The position numbers were made by a program, and so were the translations under genes. Positions 29,336 through 39,261 of a stretch of 64,000 nt of DNA are shown one piece after another (the stretch's first letter is position 1; every line of letters begins with the position of its first letter). Under the pieces are notes generated by a model. That model saw nothing but the letters and a program-made list of their open reading frames with translations, ran no database searches and was not told the DNA's origin. The DNA is from Bradyrhizobium sp. (GTDB taxonomy: Bacteria; Pseudomonadota; Alphaproteobacteria; Rhizobiales; Xanthobacteraceae), in the NCBI RefSeq assembly GCF_027451485.1, contig NZ_DAIDJE010000092.1:1-64000 (forward strand). Direction: 5' to 3'.

Positions 29336-30088
29336 TCAGGCCACAGGCAACCTCTTCTTCCGTGCCGGCTCGATGAGCTCAGGGCGAGGCCCGCTCAGGC
29401 GCTTGTGCATATGGACCATGAAGGCCATGCCGAACAGCGGCGTCGCCAAGTTGACGATCGGAATCGAGACAAAGGCGGCGATGAAGAGACCTGCCGTGAA
29501 CACGGCTGCGGCATTGTCCTTCCTCATCGCCTTGGCTTCCTGCGGCGGGCGAAACCGCATCGCCGCGAGTTCGAAATATTCCCGCCCCAATAGCCAGGCA
29601 GTCGCGAGGAAAAAGATAATGAAGCCCGCGCCTGCGAACCATACCAATGGAAGAACGATCAGATAGACGAGGATCGTCAGGAGCGAGGTCTTCACTCCTT
29701 CGGGAATGGCAACGCCGAGCGGCAGCGCGTTGCCGGGCCGTTCGGCGGGATAATATTCGCGCTCGACATGGTCGGCGACCTCGTCGACGAAAAAGCTGGC
29801 GACCAGCGAGGTGATCGCCGGCATCAGAAGCACGGCGCCGAACACCACGCCGAGGCCCGCGGCAATCGAAATGATCCAGGCGAGAATATCGAGCGGCGTC
29901 TGGAACGAAGGTCCGAGCGCCGCCTCGGCCCAGACCTCACCCGAGGTCGCAAGCCAGCTCAACAGCCGTTGCAGCCCGATCGCCAGCACGGCGATCAATA
30001 CCAGCGCGAGGCCGATCGATCGCCACAGGATCGAGCGCATCGGCGGCGACAGAATTTGCGACAGCGCCCTGACAGCTGCCTCGATCAT
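29336..30088 (-). CDS. EI24/CysZ-like inner-membrane protein
   Basis: A 250-residue protein with about four to five hydrophobic segments (near 20-45, 68-98, 128-165 and 190-225) and the EI24/CysZ pattern PLVWFAGAGFIIFFLATAWLLGREYFELAAMR. E. coli CysZ mediates sulfate uptake; the function of alphaproteobacterial members is untested. It is convergent with the deacetylase (6-base gap). A perfect 15-bp inverted repeat lies 11 bases upstream of its start. Confidence 0.8.
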   Translation of the reverse strand: MIEAAVRALSQILSPPMRSILWRSIGLALVLIAVLAIGLQRLLSWLATSGEVWAEAALGPSFQTPLDILAWIISIAAGLGVVFGAVLLMPAITSLVASFFVDEVADHVEREYYPAERPGNALPLGVAIPEGVKTSLLTILVYLIVLPLVWFAGAGFIIFFLATAWLLGREYFELAAMRFRPPQEAKAMRKDNAAAVFTAGLFIAAFVSIPIVNLATPLFGMAFMVHMHKRLSGPRPELIEPARKKRLPVA

Positions 30089-30406
30089 CTAGAGCTCCGA
30101 TTCCGAAGTTCGCAAGCTATTGCCGCAACCTCTGATGCGAACTTCGGAATCAAAGGATCTCTGGCAAATTGTTGTTTCGGAGTAGCGGCTTTTGAACTTG
30201 AAGTTCCTATGACGGGCTCGCCGCGAAATTGACAGGAACTTCCAGTTCGCCGCACCAGCTTTTCCTTCCCATGAAATGTCAGCGAGACGTAGCCATGACA
30301 TAGGCGTTCGGCAAGGCCCTGCGGTCTGATGCGCACGGCTCCGGGGCGGATCGGTCGATTGTCGCGGATTGGCGGTTGGGGTGGGTACGAAAGTCTTGCG
30401 GGTTAC
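30089..30406. other. Intergenic region (318 bases)
   Basis: Holds the inverted repeat at 30099-30152 and a further stretch resembling intergenic repeats near 49470-49590 (GGAATCAAA...CTGGCAAA). An 83-codon reading at 30085-30336 has no ribosome site or recognisable domain, and I do not call it a gene. Confidence 0.55.
30099..30152. repeat. Perfect 15-bp inverted repeat (GATTCCGAAGTTCGC / GCGAACTTCGGAATC)
   Basis: The arms at 30099-30113 and 30138-30152 are exact reverse complements with a 24-base loop. The arm sequence is the core of the family-2 intergenic repeat (15511 and, more diverged, 31451). Confidence 0.8.
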
Positions 30407-31261
30407 TTACGCAGTTGCAAGCGGCGCTTCTTCGTCAGCCGTTTCAGGAACAAGCGGCGGCGCTGGGAGCTCTTCTGGAAACACACCGAATTGGCCCGCT
30501 ACCTCCGGGAGCGGCTTCTGCTTGTCGGCCCAGTGCAAAGAGGTGTAGTCGAACCCGGTCACGATGGTCGGCTTGACGATTTCGAAATAGGGCGAGATGT
30601 CGAAGTCGCGCGGCATATAGAGTGAGGAGTCGCGGATGTGCAGGATTTCCCGGCGCGCCTGCCGTGAACCGGCCAGCGTGATCCTCGGCAGGATCGGGTA
30701 GCGCACGGCGTCGAAGGCCTGCGCGATCAGCGCCGAGCAGATGATCTTGGTCGGATCGCCCGAGCCGAACGCAATCATGCGCCGCCGAAAGCGTTGCGGG
30801 ATGGGCAACGGAATCAGATAGCGCATCAGGTCCAGGATATTCTTGGTGTCGTAGCCGAAGCCGATCCGGTTGATGGCATAGCGGCACACCGTGTAGCGAT
30901 CTTCGTAGGTCAGTCCGACCGGGCGGCACAGCCGTGTATGGTAGGTGAAATATTTCGACAGCGGCGCCGAGGTAACACCTTCACCGATATTGGCCTCGAT
31001 CAGCACATGAGGCTCGCCGTCCTCTTCCATTGCGCCGTCGACCGGTCCCACGTAGAGCGCGGCATGCGACCAGGTTGACTGGGTCAGGTACTTGATGATG
31101 CCGGAAACGCGGTTGTTGCCTTCGACCAGCAGCACGTCGCCGGGCTCGACGATGCCGCGCAGATGACCGGGGTCGCTCGGGGTGAACGGCTCATAGCCGG
31201 GCACTTCCTTCTGAAGATAGGAAGCGATCCACTTGCCGACGGTGTCGAGCATTACGCCCAT
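30407..31261 (-). CDS. YiiX/YebB-like permuted papain-like (NlpC/P60 superfamily) protein
   Basis: A 284-residue protein. The start at 31261 follows GGGGGGA; the longer reading runs through a hairpin. The circularly permuted NlpC/P60 fold is indicated by EPGDVLLVEG (41-48), STWSHAALYVG with His66, VLIEAN with Glu89 and CSALIAQAF with Cys175, giving a Cys-His-Glu site. Such proteins are amidases or acyl-hydrolases acting on lipids or peptidoglycan. The C-terminus is a Pro/Glu-rich tail. No signal peptide is evident. Confidence 0.8.
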   Translation of the reverse strand: MGVMLDTVGKWIASYLQKEVPGYEPFTPSDPGHLRGIVEPGDVLLVEGNNRVSGIIKYLTQSTWSHAALYVGPVDGAMEEDGEPHVLIEANIGEGVTSAPLSKYFTYHTRLCRPVGLTYEDRYTVCRYAINRIGFGYDTKNILDLMRYLIPLPIPQRFRRRMIAFGSGDPTKIICSALIAQAFDAVRYPILPRITLAGSRQARREILHIRDSSLYMPRDFDISPYFEIVKPTIVTGFDYTSLHWADKQKPLPEVAGQFGVFPEELPAPPLVPETADEEAPLATA

Positions 31262-31611
31262 GGGTCCCCCCAAGCAGCTTTTTGGCTGCTTTTTTTGCAA
31301 CCAATATCATGGTCGAAAGCCGTTGCAATTTGGTTCATGCAAAAGGCGCTTCAATCATGATTGATTTACCATGACGGTTGCCGCCACCGGCCGGATGCGG
31401 CAAGTTTGAAAACTCCTCTCTGCCCCGACGCCGAGGCTGGGTGGCCCTTCGTTTACGGACTCGGAAATCCGCACGACACTAAAGAAAAACTTATTGATCT
31501 CGTTTTGCTTTGGTCCTGAAGTCCGCATGGCCAAGGCTGAGCTGCAAGGATTTCGCACTTCCAAACCCCACACCCATTGTTCACGCTATTCTCAACAATT
31601 CCGGAACTGAC
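31262..31611. other. Divergent intergenic region (350 bases)
   Basis: Lies between the divergent papain-like and amine-oxidase genes. It contains a terminator-like hairpin (31272-31297) and the family-2 repeat copy (31451-31527). Promoters for both genes are expected here, but I cannot place them with confidence. Confidence 0.55.
31451..31527 (+). repeat. Dispersed ~77-bp intergenic repeat, family 2 copy
   Basis: Starts GTTTACGGACTCGGAAATCC and carries CACTAAAGAAAAACTTATTGATC and CGTTTTGCTTTGG blocks in the same order as 15511-15582. Confidence 0.65.
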
Positions 31612-32997
31612 ATGCCCATCACGCGGCGCGAATTTCTAGCGGCTGCCGCCGCCATCGCAGGGGTGCCGGGCCTCGAAAGCGGGGCGTGGGCCGCGCCGAT
31701 ACCGCGCCAGGCTGACATTGTCGTGATCGGCGCCGGCGCCGCCGGCATTGCTGCCGCACGCCGCATCCAGGCCGCCAATCGCACGGTGATTATCGTCGAG
31801 GCGGATAGCCGACTTGGCGGCCGTTGCTGGACCGACGGCGGAACCTTCGATGTGCCGTTCGATCGCGGCGCGCGCTGGTTGCACAACCCCGAGACCAATC
31901 CGATGGCCAGGCTCGCCCGCAGCGCCGGACTCGACATCTCCGCCGCCCCATTGGGTCAGAAAATCCGCATCGGCCGGCGCTTCGCCCGGGCCGGTGAAAC
32001 CGAGCAGTTTCTCGCAGCCCTCGTGCGCGCCAACCGCGCCATCGATGACGCCGCGCGCGGCGGCAAGGCCGACGTCGCCTGCGAGTCCGTGCTGCCGAAA
32101 GACCTCGGCGATTGGGCCGGCACCACCGAATTCGTCCTCGGCGCGAATGCGGTCGGCAAGGACCTCGGCGAAGTGTCGGTTATGGACAAGGCGCGCGCGC
32201 AGGATCGCATGGCAGCGATCGGCTGCCGCCAGGGGCTGGGCGCTTTGATGACCAAACTGGCTGCGCCATTGCCGGTCGCGTTGTCGACGCCCGCCCATCA
32301 AGTCATTTGGAATAACCGCGAGGTGTCCGTGGAAACGCCCGCGGGGCGCATCGCGGCGCGGGCTGCGATCGTCACCGTTTCGAGCAACGTACTGGCCGCT
32401 GGCAACATCCGCTTCACGCCGGAACCGAAGCGCCAGTTGGACGCCGCGGCAAGACTCTCGCTCGGCAGCTATGATCGCATCGCGCTGGTGCTGCCAGGAA
32501 ATCCGCTGGCGCTCGCGCATGATGAGGCGCTCATCGAGCAGAGCAACTCCACCCGTACCGCCCTGCTGTCAGCCAATGTCGGCGGCTCGTCGTTATGCCT
32601 GATCGATGTCGGCGGCTCCTTCGGACGCGATCTTTCCAGTCAGGGCGAGGCAGCGATGGTCGCGTTTGCGCAGGAATGGCTGACAAAATTGTTCGGGAGC
32701 GATCCGGTTCTCGCGGTGAAGAAGTCGAGCGTTACCCGCTGGAACGCCTCACCCCATATTCTCGGCGCGATGTCGGTGGCTGCACCCGGCGGGGAGCCCT
32801 CGCGCAAGATTCTCGCCGAGCCGGCCGGCAATCTGTTCCTGGCCGGCGAGGCCACCCACGAGACGCTCTGGGGCACGGTCGATGGCGCCTGGGAAAGCGG
32901 CGAGCGTGCGGCTGAGGCGGCGCTGCGCAAGATCGGCGCGCTCGGCCAACCGAGCCCGCCTGCGCGAACGACCGCTAAACGCCGCCGCACACGCTGA
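31612..32997 (+). CDS. Tat-exported flavin monoamine oxidase family protein
   Basis: A 461-residue FAD-dependent amine oxidase. The ATG at 31612 opens a twin-arginine signal (ITRREFLAAAAAIAG...GAWA, to about residue 27), indicating export of the folded flavoprotein. The dinucleotide-binding motif IVVIGAGAAGIAAARRI follows at about 36-52, then GGRCWTDGG, and the C-terminal FLAGEATHETLWGTVDGAWESG contacts the flavin. It oxidises an amine in the periplasm to aldehyde, ammonia and peroxide; the substrate is unknown. It is convergent with pheT. Confidence 0.85.
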   Translation: MPITRREFLAAAAAIAGVPGLESGAWAAPIPRQADIVVIGAGAAGIAAARRIQAANRTVIIVEADSRLGGRCWTDGGTFDVPFDRGARWLHNPETNPMARLARSAGLDISAAPLGQKIRIGRRFARAGETEQFLAALVRANRAIDDAARGGKADVACESVLPKDLGDWAGTTEFVLGANAVGKDLGEVSVMDKARAQDRMAAIGCRQGLGALMTKLAAPLPVALSTPAHQVIWNNREVSVETPAGRIAARAAIVTVSSNVLAAGNIRFTPEPKRQLDAAARLSLGSYDRIALVLPGNPLALAHDEALIEQSNSTRTALLSANVGGSSLCLIDVGGSFGRDLSSQGEAAMVAFAQEWLTKLFGSDPVLAVKKSSVTRWNASPHILGAMSVAAPGGEPSRKILAEPAGNLFLAGEATHETLWGTVDGAWESGERAAEAALRKIGALGQPSPPARTTAKRRRTR

Positions 32998-33018
32998 GCG
33001 GTGTATCATTGACCCGGT

Positions 33019-35424
33019 TCACCGCAGCACGCCGCCGGTCTTCTTGTTGACCTCCGCCACGATTTTGGCTGCGACCGCATCGATCTCCTGATCGGTCATG
33101 GTCTTCTCGCGCGGCTGGATGGTCACGGCGATCGCGACAGACTTCTTGCCGTCCTCGATGCCCTTGCCTTCATACACGTCGAACACGGTGATGGCGGTGA
33201 CGAGCTTCCTGTCGACGCTCTGCGCGGCGCGCAGGATATCGCCGGCTTTCACCGTACGATCGACGATGAAGGCAAAATCGCGCGTCACCGGCTGCAACGG
33301 CGACAGTTCCAGCGCAGGCTTGGCGCGGGTCGGCCGCGCCTTGGCTTCGGGGATGCGGTCGAGAATGACTTCAAATCCCACAATCGGACCGTCGGCGCCG
33401 AGCTTCTCCAGCGCGCGCGGATGCAGTTCGCCGAAATGACCAAGCACGTTCTGCGGCCCGATCTGGATGCTGCCGGAGCGGCCGGGATGCAGCCATGCGG
33501 CACCGCCGGGCACGACTTGCAGCGCCTGCATCGGCGCGCCCGCGGCCGCGAGCACCGCAAAGGCGTCGGCCTTGGCGTCAAACGCATTGGCCCCCGCCGA
33601 ACCGGTCCAGTTGCGCCCGAGTCCCGCCTGCGTCGCAAAGCCGTGGCGGACGCCGGCGGCCGAGGTGAACTGATCCTCGGGCCTGTCGCCCCTGAACACC
33701 TGCCCGACCTCGAACAGCGCAACATCGGCGAAGCCGCGGTCGGAATTGGCCTGCGCCGCGGCGATCAATCCCGGCAGGAGGCTCGGCCGCATATCGGACA
33801 GATCAGAAGCAATGGGATTGGCGAGCGCAAGCTCCGCCTTGCCGCCGCCGAAAAGTTCGGCCTGCGGCCTGGAGATGAACGACCACGTCACGGTCTCGAC
33901 CATACCGCGCGCCGCCAGCGCGCGTTTGGCGCGGCGGGTGCGCAGCTGCATCGGTTTGAGCACCGGCTTGCGCGGCGCCTCGCCGCGTTCGAACGGCGTC
34001 ATCGGCACCTGATCGACGCCGACAATGCGCACGATCTCCTCGACGATGTCGGCCTTGCCGTGCACGTCCGATCGCCACGAGGGGATCGCAACCTTCACGG
34101 CCGGGCCGCTGCCGGCCACCATGAAACCGAGATGGCCGAGGATGCGCTTCATTTCGGGGAAGCCAACCTCGACGCCGGCGAGGCGCTTCACTTCCGTCAG
34201 CGGAAACTCGATGATGCGGTCGTCGCCGAACGACTTTCCGACCACAACGTTATCAGAGGGTGTGCCGCCGCAGATGTCCATCACGAGCTTCGTCGCCATT
34301 TCGAGCCCGGGCACCATGAAGGCCGGGTCGATGCCCCGCTCGAAGCGATACCGCGCATCCGAGTTGATACCGAGCTTGCGGCCGGTCTGGGCGATGTTGA
34401 TCTCGTTCCACAGCGCCGATTCGATCAGCACATCGGTGGTCTGTTCCGAGCAGCCCGAAGCTTCGCCGCCCATGATGCCGGCCAGCGACTCGACGCCCTG
34501 TTCGTCCGCGATCACGCACATCGAACTGTCGAGCGTGTAGGTGCGACCGTCGAGTGCGAGCAGCGTCTCGCCCTCGCGGCCGCGGCGCACCACCAGATCG
34601 CCCTTCACCTTGGCCGCGTCGAACACGTGCAGCGGACGGGCGCGGTCGTAGGTCATGAAGTTGGTGATATCGACCAGCGCGTTGATCGGCCGCAAGCCGA
34701 TCGAGGTCAGCCGTTTTTGCAGCCATTTCGGCGAGGGTCCGTTCCTGACGCCGCGCACAAGCCGCAGCGCAAAGCCGGGGCAGAGGCTCGCGTCTTCAAC
34801 CTTCACGCTCACCGGGCAGGGGAATTCGCCTCTGATCTGCTTGATGCCGGGATCTTTGAACTTGCCCATGTCGGCGGCGGCGAGATCGCGCGCGATGCCG
34901 TGCACACCGGTGCAGTCCTGCCGGTTCGGCGTCAGGTTTATCTCGAAGACGGGATCGCCAATCCCGGCCCATGAGGCGTAGGCCGTACCGACTGGCGCGT
35001 CGGCCGGCAGCTCCATGATGCCGTCGTGGTTTTCGGAAATCTTCAGCTCGGCCTCCGAGCACAGCATGCCCCGGCTCTCGACGCCGCGAATCGTGCCGAC
35101 GCCGAGCGTGATGTCCTTGCCCGGGATGTAGGTGCCCGGTGGCGAGAAGACGCTGATCAGTCCGGCGCGCGCATTCGGCGCGCCGCAGACCACCTGCACC
35201 GGCGCCGCGCCATTGCCGGTATCGACCATGCAGACGCGCAGCCGGTCGGCGTTCGGGTGCTGCTCGGCCGAAATCACGCGCGCAATGGTGAAAGGCGCCA
35301 GCTGCCTGGCCTTGTCCTCGATGCTCTCGACCTCGAGCCCTATCATGGTGAGCTTGTCGGCGAGCTTTTCAACGCTCTCGTCGGTGTCGAGATGTTCCTT
35401 CAGCCAGGAGAGGGTGAATTTCAC
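33019..35424 (-). CDS. pheT: Phenylalanyl-tRNA synthetase beta subunit
   Basis: An 801-residue subunit of the alpha2-beta2 PheRS that charges tRNA-Phe. It starts with GTG at 35424 ([15 protein letters not shown]), overlapping the pheS stop by four bases (GTGA), so translation is coupled. Domains in order: N-terminal EMAP/tRNA-binding domain (about 39-150), B3/B4 editing domain, B5, the catalytic-like core and the C-terminal ferredoxin-fold anticodon-binding domain ending at about residue 800. Confidence 0.97.
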   Translation of the reverse strand: MKFTLSWLKEHLDTDESVEKLADKLTMIGLEVESIEDKARQLAPFTIARVISAEQHPNADRLRVCMVDTGNGAAPVQVVCGAPNARAGLISVFSPPGTYIPGKDITLGVGTIRGVESRGMLCSEAELKISENHDGIMELPADAPVGTAYASWAGIGDPVFEINLTPNRQDCTGVHGIARDLAAADMGKFKDPGIKQIRGEFPCPVSVKVEDASLCPGFALRLVRGVRNGPSPKWLQKRLTSIGLRPINALVDITNFMTYDRARPLHVFDAAKVKGDLVVRRGREGETLLALDGRTYTLDSSMCVIADEQGVESLAGIMGGEASGCSEQTTDVLIESALWNEINIAQTGRKLGINSDARYRFERGIDPAFMVPGLEMATKLVMDICGGTPSDNVVVGKSFGDDRIIEFPLTEVKRLAGVEVGFPEMKRILGHLGFMVAGSGPAVKVAIPSWRSDVHGKADIVEEIVRIVGVDQVPMTPFERGEAPRKPVLKPMQLRTRRAKRALAARGMVETVTWSFISRPQAELFGGGKAELALANPIASDLSDMRPSLLPGLIAAAQANSDRGFADVALFEVGQVFRGDRPEDQFTSAAGVRHGFATQAGLGRNWTGSAGANAFDAKADAFAVLAAAGAPMQALQVVPGGAAWLHPGRSGSIQIGPQNVLGHFGELHPRALEKLGADGPIVGFEVILDRIPEAKARPTRAKPALELSPLQPVTRDFAFIVDRTVKAGDILRAAQSVDRKLVTAITVFDVYEGKGIEDGKKSVAIAVTIQPREKTMTDQEIDAVAAKIVAEVNKKTGGVLR

Positions 35425-36503
35425 GAGCTCAGCCCTCCCGCCAGCGTCGGGATGTCGAGCGGCCTGAAGCCGTAATGCGAAAGCCAGCGCACATCGCTCT
35501 CGAACAGCTGCCTGAGATCGTGCATGCCGTATTTCAGCATAGCGATGCGATCGATGCCCATGCCCCAGGCAAAGCCCTGATAGGTGTCCGGATCGATGCC
35601 GCAGGCGCGCAGCACGTTCGGATGCACCATGCCGCAGCCGAGAATCTCCAGCCAATCCTCGCCTTCACCGAAGCGAATCTCGCCCTTGTCGCGCCGGCAC
35701 TGGATGTCGACCTCGAGCGAGGGCTCGGTGAACGGAAAGAACGACGGGCGGAAGCGCATGTTGATGTGGTCGACCTCGAAGAACGCCTTGCAGAATTCGT
35801 GCAGGATCCACTTCAGGTGACCGAGATGCGAACCTTTGTCGATGACAAGGCCTTCGACCTGGTGGAATTGCGGCGTGTGGGTGGCATCTGAATCGATGCG
35901 ATAGGTGCGCCCCGGGCAGATCACGCGGATCGGCGGCTTCTGGCTCAGCATGGTGCGGACCTGCACCGGCGAGGTGTGTGTACGCAGCAGCATGCGCGTG
36001 CCGTCTTCCTTCGGATTGAAGAAAAACGTGTCGTGCATTTCCCGCGCCGGATGGCCCTCCGGGAAATTCAGCTTGGTGAAATTGTAGTCGTCGGTCTCGA
36101 TGTCCGGCCCTTCGGCAACGGAAAATCCCATGTCGGCAAAGATCGCCGTGAGTTCATCCCAGACCTGGCTCAAGGGATGGATGCGGCCGGTCTCGGTCGG
36201 CGCATCGCGCAACGGCAGCGTGACGTCGACGGTCTCGGAGGCGAGGCGCGCATCAAGCGCGGCGGATTTCAGCACCTCGCGGCGTTCGGCGAGCGCCTGT
36301 GTCACCTTGTCCTTGGCGAGGTTGATCGCAGCGCCTTGCGTCTTGCGCTCGTCGGGGGACATCTTCCCGAGCGTCGAGAGCAGGGCCGAAATCGAGCCCT
36401 TCTTGCCCAGCGCCGCAACGCGCACGGCTTCCAGCATGGCTTCGTCGGATGCCGCAGCGATATCGGCGAGAATTTGCGCTTCGAGACGAGCAAGATCGGA
36501 CAT
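35421..36503 (-). CDS. pheS: Phenylalanyl-tRNA synthetase alpha subunit
   Basis: A 360-residue class II catalytic subunit. I start at [15 protein letters not shown] (36503), the usual family N-terminus. The N-terminal coiled coil (1-90) is followed by motif 2 around [12 protein letters not shown] and motif 3 around [16 protein letters not shown]. It is followed immediately by pheT. The 171-base upstream region towards rplT contains intergenic palindromes rather than a recognisable attenuator. Confidence 0.97.
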   Translation of the reverse strand: MSDLARLEAQILADIAAASDEAMLEAVRVAALGKKGSISALLSTLGKMSPDERKTQGAAINLAKDKVTQALAERREVLKSAALDARLASETVDVTLPLRDAPTETGRIHPLSQVWDELTAIFADMGFSVAEGPDIETDDYNFTKLNFPEGHPAREMHDTFFFNPKEDGTRMLLRTHTSPVQVRTMLSQKPPIRVICPGRTYRIDSDATHTPQFHQVEGLVIDKGSHLGHLKWILHEFCKAFFEVDHINMRFRPSFFPFTEPSLEVDIQCRRDKGEIRFGEGEDWLEILGCGMVHPNVLRACGIDPDTYQGFAWGMGIDRIAMLKYGMHDLRQLFESDVRWLSHYGFRPLDIPTLAGGLSS

Positions 36504-36556
36504 GGCGACGGGCACCTCTGAAAGAATGCGCTCGCAGTCCATACAAGCCTGTTATC

Positions 36557-36641
36557 ACCCGCCTCGGCGGACGATCCAGTAACCACGAAGGTCAATTCGT
36601 CGATGGGTGGCTACTGGATGCCCCGCCAACGCGGGGCATGA
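36557..36641. repeat. Composite palindromic intergenic element between rplT and pheS
   Basis: Three nested inverted pairs: CCGCC-TC-GGCGG (559-570), ATCCAGTA/TACTGGAT (36574-36581 and 36612-36619) and ATGCCCCGC/GCGGGGCAT (36618-36626 and 36631-36639, loop CAAC). The last stem is of the same style as those at 37629-37650 and 61083-61171. Confidence 0.7.
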
Positions 36642-36674
36642 CAGCGGAATTGCAAGCCGGAACGAGTTGACGCC

Positions 36675-37034
36675 TCAGGCGGCGAGCGCGGCCTTGGCCT
36701 TCTCGGCGATCGCCTGGAACGCCGCCGGCTCGTTGATCGCAAGATCCGACAGCACCTTGCGGTCGACCACGATGCCCGACTTGGACAGGCCGTTGATAAA
36801 CACGCTGTAGGTCATGCCGAACGGGCGGACGGCCGCATTCAGGCGCTGGATCCACAGCGCGCGGAAGGTGCGCTTCTTGCGCTTGCGGTCGCGGAAGGCG
36901 TACTGGCCGGCCTTTTCGACCGCCGGCTTGGCGGCGCGGATCGTGTTCTTGCGGCGCCCGTAATAGCCCTTGGCGGCCTTGTAGACTTTCTTGTGCTTGG
37001 CGTGAGCGGTCACACCGCGTTTGACGCGAGACAT
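36675..37034 (-). CDS. rplT: 50S ribosomal protein L20
   Basis: A 119-residue, very basic protein that binds 23S rRNA early in 50S assembly. It begins [30 protein letters not shown] and contains the conserved [24 protein letters not shown]. It lies 78 bases after rpmI. In several bacteria L20 represses its own operon. Confidence 0.98.
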   Translation of the reverse strand: MSRVKRGVTAHAKHKKVYKAAKGYYGRRKNTIRAAKPAVEKAGQYAFRDRKRKKRTFRALWIQRLNAAVRPFGMTYSVFINGLSKSGIVVDRKVLSDLAINEPAAFQAIAEKAKAALAA

Positions 37035-37112
37035 GACGGGTCTCCTTCATCTGAAAAATAAAAATGAGGGGTCGCGGCCTGGAGTTGGCCGCGAGCGGAC
37101 AGAAGCCTGCGA

Positions 37113-37313
37113 TCAGGTGTTCGGCAGGAAATATTTTTTGATGTTGTCGCCGTCGGTCTTGAACAGCACGCGCGTACCGCGCAGCTGCCTGATCTGCTTC
37201 TTGGTCCGCTTGATCATGCCGTGGCGCTTGCCGCGCTGGGCGTGCAGGACCTTGCCTGTAGCCGTTACTTTGAAGCGCTTTTTGGCGCCCGATTTGGTCT
37301 TCAATTTGGGCAT
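37113..37313 (-). CDS. rpmI: 50S ribosomal protein L35
   Basis: A 66-residue basic protein starting [22 protein letters not shown] with [23 protein letters not shown], the standard L35 pattern. It is followed by rplT. infC is upstream on the same strand, but 360 bases away, which suggests a separate or internal promoter. Confidence 0.98.
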   Translation of the reverse strand: MPKLKTKSGAKKRFKVTATGKVLHAQRGKRHGMIKRTKKQIRQLRGTRVLFKTDGDNIKKYFLPNT

Positions 37314-37673
37314 TTGGCTCTCCTAATGGCCGCACAAAAACGCGCCCGATCAGGCGGCCGGCGGCTAAAATGCTCGTTAGAGCGTTGAAAGTGCTCAGGT
37401 TTCTATGTCGGTCGACAAAACCCGCACTGGCCATCGCCACGGCAGCCCTTTGATCAGCCGGGCGATGAAGGCCGCGCTTATGACAGAACAAGGCTGTTTT
37501 GGCAACGATGAACCGCCAAATCCGCGGGGGCGCGTCCGCTCGGCAATTGCAGCACCGGCGGTCTGGGCGGCGTGATCCCCAGGAGGCCGTTGTCGAGCGG
37601 GACGAGCAGAACCAAAGGCCGGAGGCTTCGTCCCCGCTGGCGCGGGGACGAGAGGTCTTGCAATAAGGTCAAA
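37314..37673. other. Intergenic region between infC and rpmI (360 bases)
   Basis: Contains a stem-loop repeat at 37629-37650 and otherwise no recognisable gene. A 64-codon reading at 37478-37672 is Pro/Leu/Arg-rich without a domain. A promoter for rpmI-rplT is expected near 37330-37400, but I cannot assign it. Confidence 0.5.
37629..37650. repeat. Stem-loop repeat (CGTCCCCGC-TGGC-GCGGGGACG)
   Basis: A perfect 9-bp stem with a 4-base loop, 23 bases past the infC stop. No T-run follows on the infC transcript, so it looks like a dispersed palindrome that could protect the 3' end rather than a terminator. Confidence 0.65.
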
Positions 37674-38213
37674 TCAACGCGGTGCCAGAACCATCACGAC
37701 CTGGCGGCCCTCGAAACGGGCGTCCTGCTCGACCTTCGCGAAATCCGCGACGTCGGTCTTGATCTTGTCGAGCAGCTTGGTGCCGATTTCCTGGTGCGCC
37801 ATCTCACGGCCACGGTAGCGCAAGGTGATCTTGACCTTGTCGCCTTCCTCGAAGAAACGCTGCATGGCGCGCATCTTCACGTCGTAGTCGTGATCGTCGA
37901 TCATCGGCCGAAGCTTGATTTCCTTGATCTCGACGGTCTTCTGTTTCTTGCGGGCTTCTGCCGCTTTCTTCTGCGCCGAATACTTGTACTTCCCGTAATC
38001 CATGATCTTGCAGACGGGAGGAGTGGCGTTCGGCGAAATCTCCACGAGATCCATTCCGGCTTCGACAGCCTGCTTAATGGCGACGATCGTTTCGACCGTG
38101 CCTTGGTTCGTGCCGTTCTGGTCGATTAGCTGAACCGTTGCGTTTCGAATCTCATCGTTGGTGCGCGGCCCATCTTTGGCAACGACGGGCGGGGCTCTGT
38201 TGGGACGGCGAAT
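37674..38213 (-). CDS. infC: Translation initiation factor IF-3 with ATT start codon
   Basis: IF-3 keeps 30S subunits free and proofreads the start codon. In this frame the natural N-terminus ([23 protein letters not shown]) has no ATG, GTG or TTG near it, but ATT at 38213 is preceded by GGAG at 9-12 bases. ATT is the known start of E. coli infC and underlies autoregulation, because IF-3 itself rejects non-standard starts. From there the product is 179 residues, the family length, with [20 protein letters not shown] and [12 protein letters not shown] motifs. An upstream in-frame ATG at 38309 would give an atypical extension. Confidence 0.93.
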   Translation of the reverse strand: MRRPNRAPPVVAKDGPRTNDEIRNATVQLIDQNGTNQGTVETIVAIKQAVEAGMDLVEISPNATPPVCKIMDYGKYKYSAQKKAAEARKKQKTVEIKEIKLRPMIDDHDYDVKMRAMQRFFEEGDKVKITLRYRGREMAHQEIGTKLLDKIKTDVADFAKVEQDARFEGRQVVMVLAPR

Positions 38214-38441
38214 GGGTATTTCTCCAAAGTTGTGAGCGAAGCGGGCAGTTTGAAGGAATAAGGCTTCGTGGGCAAGCCAACTTGTCCGCACGAAGCGAAA
38301 AAGCATCAAATGCGAGGCTTTCTGGCCACGGGGATGCTGTCTTGCCGCGAGATAGGACAGAGGCGTGCCCTCCGCAAGCAGTCATAACGCTTGTCCGGCG
38401 TTTTGGTTGACGGACCTCATGCGCTCGCGCATGACGATGTC

Positions 38442-39230
38442 ATGACCAATCCCGAAACCGGCAGCCAAACACCCGTCTTCGTCGAGGTCGGCGAGGCCGG
38501 CGCGCCGCGCCGGATCGCGGTCCGTGCCCGAAAAGGCGGCTTGCCCGGGCTTTTCTGGCTGGGCGGCTTCAAGTCCGACATGCGCGGGACCAAGGCGCTG
38601 GCCCTCGACGCGTGGGCGGCCGAGCACGGCCGGGCCTGTACCCGGTTCGATTATTCCGGCCATGGCGAATCCGGCGGCGACTTTGCCGAGGGCACTATCG
38701 GCCGATGGCTGGAAGAAAGCGTCGCCGTCTTCGAGCGGTTCACGAGCGGCCCGCAGGTGGTGATCGGCTCCTCGATGGGCGGATGGATGGCGCTTCTGCT
38801 TGCGCGCGAACTCGCCGAACGTCCCGCGACCCGCGCTTCGCTGAAAGCTCTCGTGCTGATCGCGCCGGCGCCCGATTTCACCGAAGAGCTGATGTGGAAA
38901 GCGTTTTCACCGGACGTTCGCCGCCAGATCGAGACCACCGGCGAGTGGCTGCGTCCGTCCGAATATGGCGACCCCTATCCGATCACCCGCAAGCTGATCG
39001 AGGAGGGCCGCAACCACCTTTTGCTCGGCGGCGCAATCGAGGTCGGATGTCCGGTGCATATCCTGCAGGGCGCGAAGGACCCCGATGTGCCGTGGAAGCA
39101 CGCCTTTGCGCTGGTGCATCGGCTGCCCGCCGACGACGTGGTGCTGACGATGATCCAGGATGGCGATCACCGCCTGTCGCGGCCGCAGGACATTGCGCGG
39201 ATCCTGGCTGCTGTCGCCGAATTCGGTTAA
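38442..39230 (+). CDS. Alpha/beta hydrolase (ABHD10/S33-like)
   Basis: A 262-residue hydrolase. I start at 38442 (MTNPETGSQ) rather than the TTG at 38391. Key motifs are GLFWLGGFKSDMRGTKA (oxyanion region), FDYSGHGESGGDF, nucleophile elbow GSSMGG with Ser111, acid in ILQGAKDPDVPW and late His in DGDHRLS. These match the ABHD10-type mycophenolic-glucuronide esterase/depalmitoylase group. The physiological substrate is unknown. It is cytoplasmic. Confidence 0.85.
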   Translation: MTNPETGSQTPVFVEVGEAGAPRRIAVRARKGGLPGLFWLGGFKSDMRGTKALALDAWAAEHGRACTRFDYSGHGESGGDFAEGTIGRWLEESVAVFERFTSGPQVVIGSSMGGWMALLLARELAERPATRASLKALVLIAPAPDFTEELMWKAFSPDVRRQIETTGEWLRPSEYGDPYPITRKLIEEGRNHLLLGGAIEVGCPVHILQGAKDPDVPWKHAFALVHRLPADDVVLTMIQDGDHRLSRPQDIARILAAVAEFG

Positions 39231-39261
39231 GCTTCTCTGTGTCGGCTAGAGAAACAGCGCC

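Noticed and set aside
30085..30336. 83-codon minus-strand reading upstream of the CysZ-like gene
   Set aside because: Overlaps an inverted repeat, no ribosome site, no domain; more likely intergenic repeat DNA.
33421..34974. 517-codon plus-strand open reading frame opposite pheT
   Set aside because: Shadow of pheT with His/Arg/Asp-rich low-quality sequence.
37629..37650. Terminator after infC
   Set aside because: Perfect stem but no T-run on the infC transcript; fits a dispersed palindrome better.
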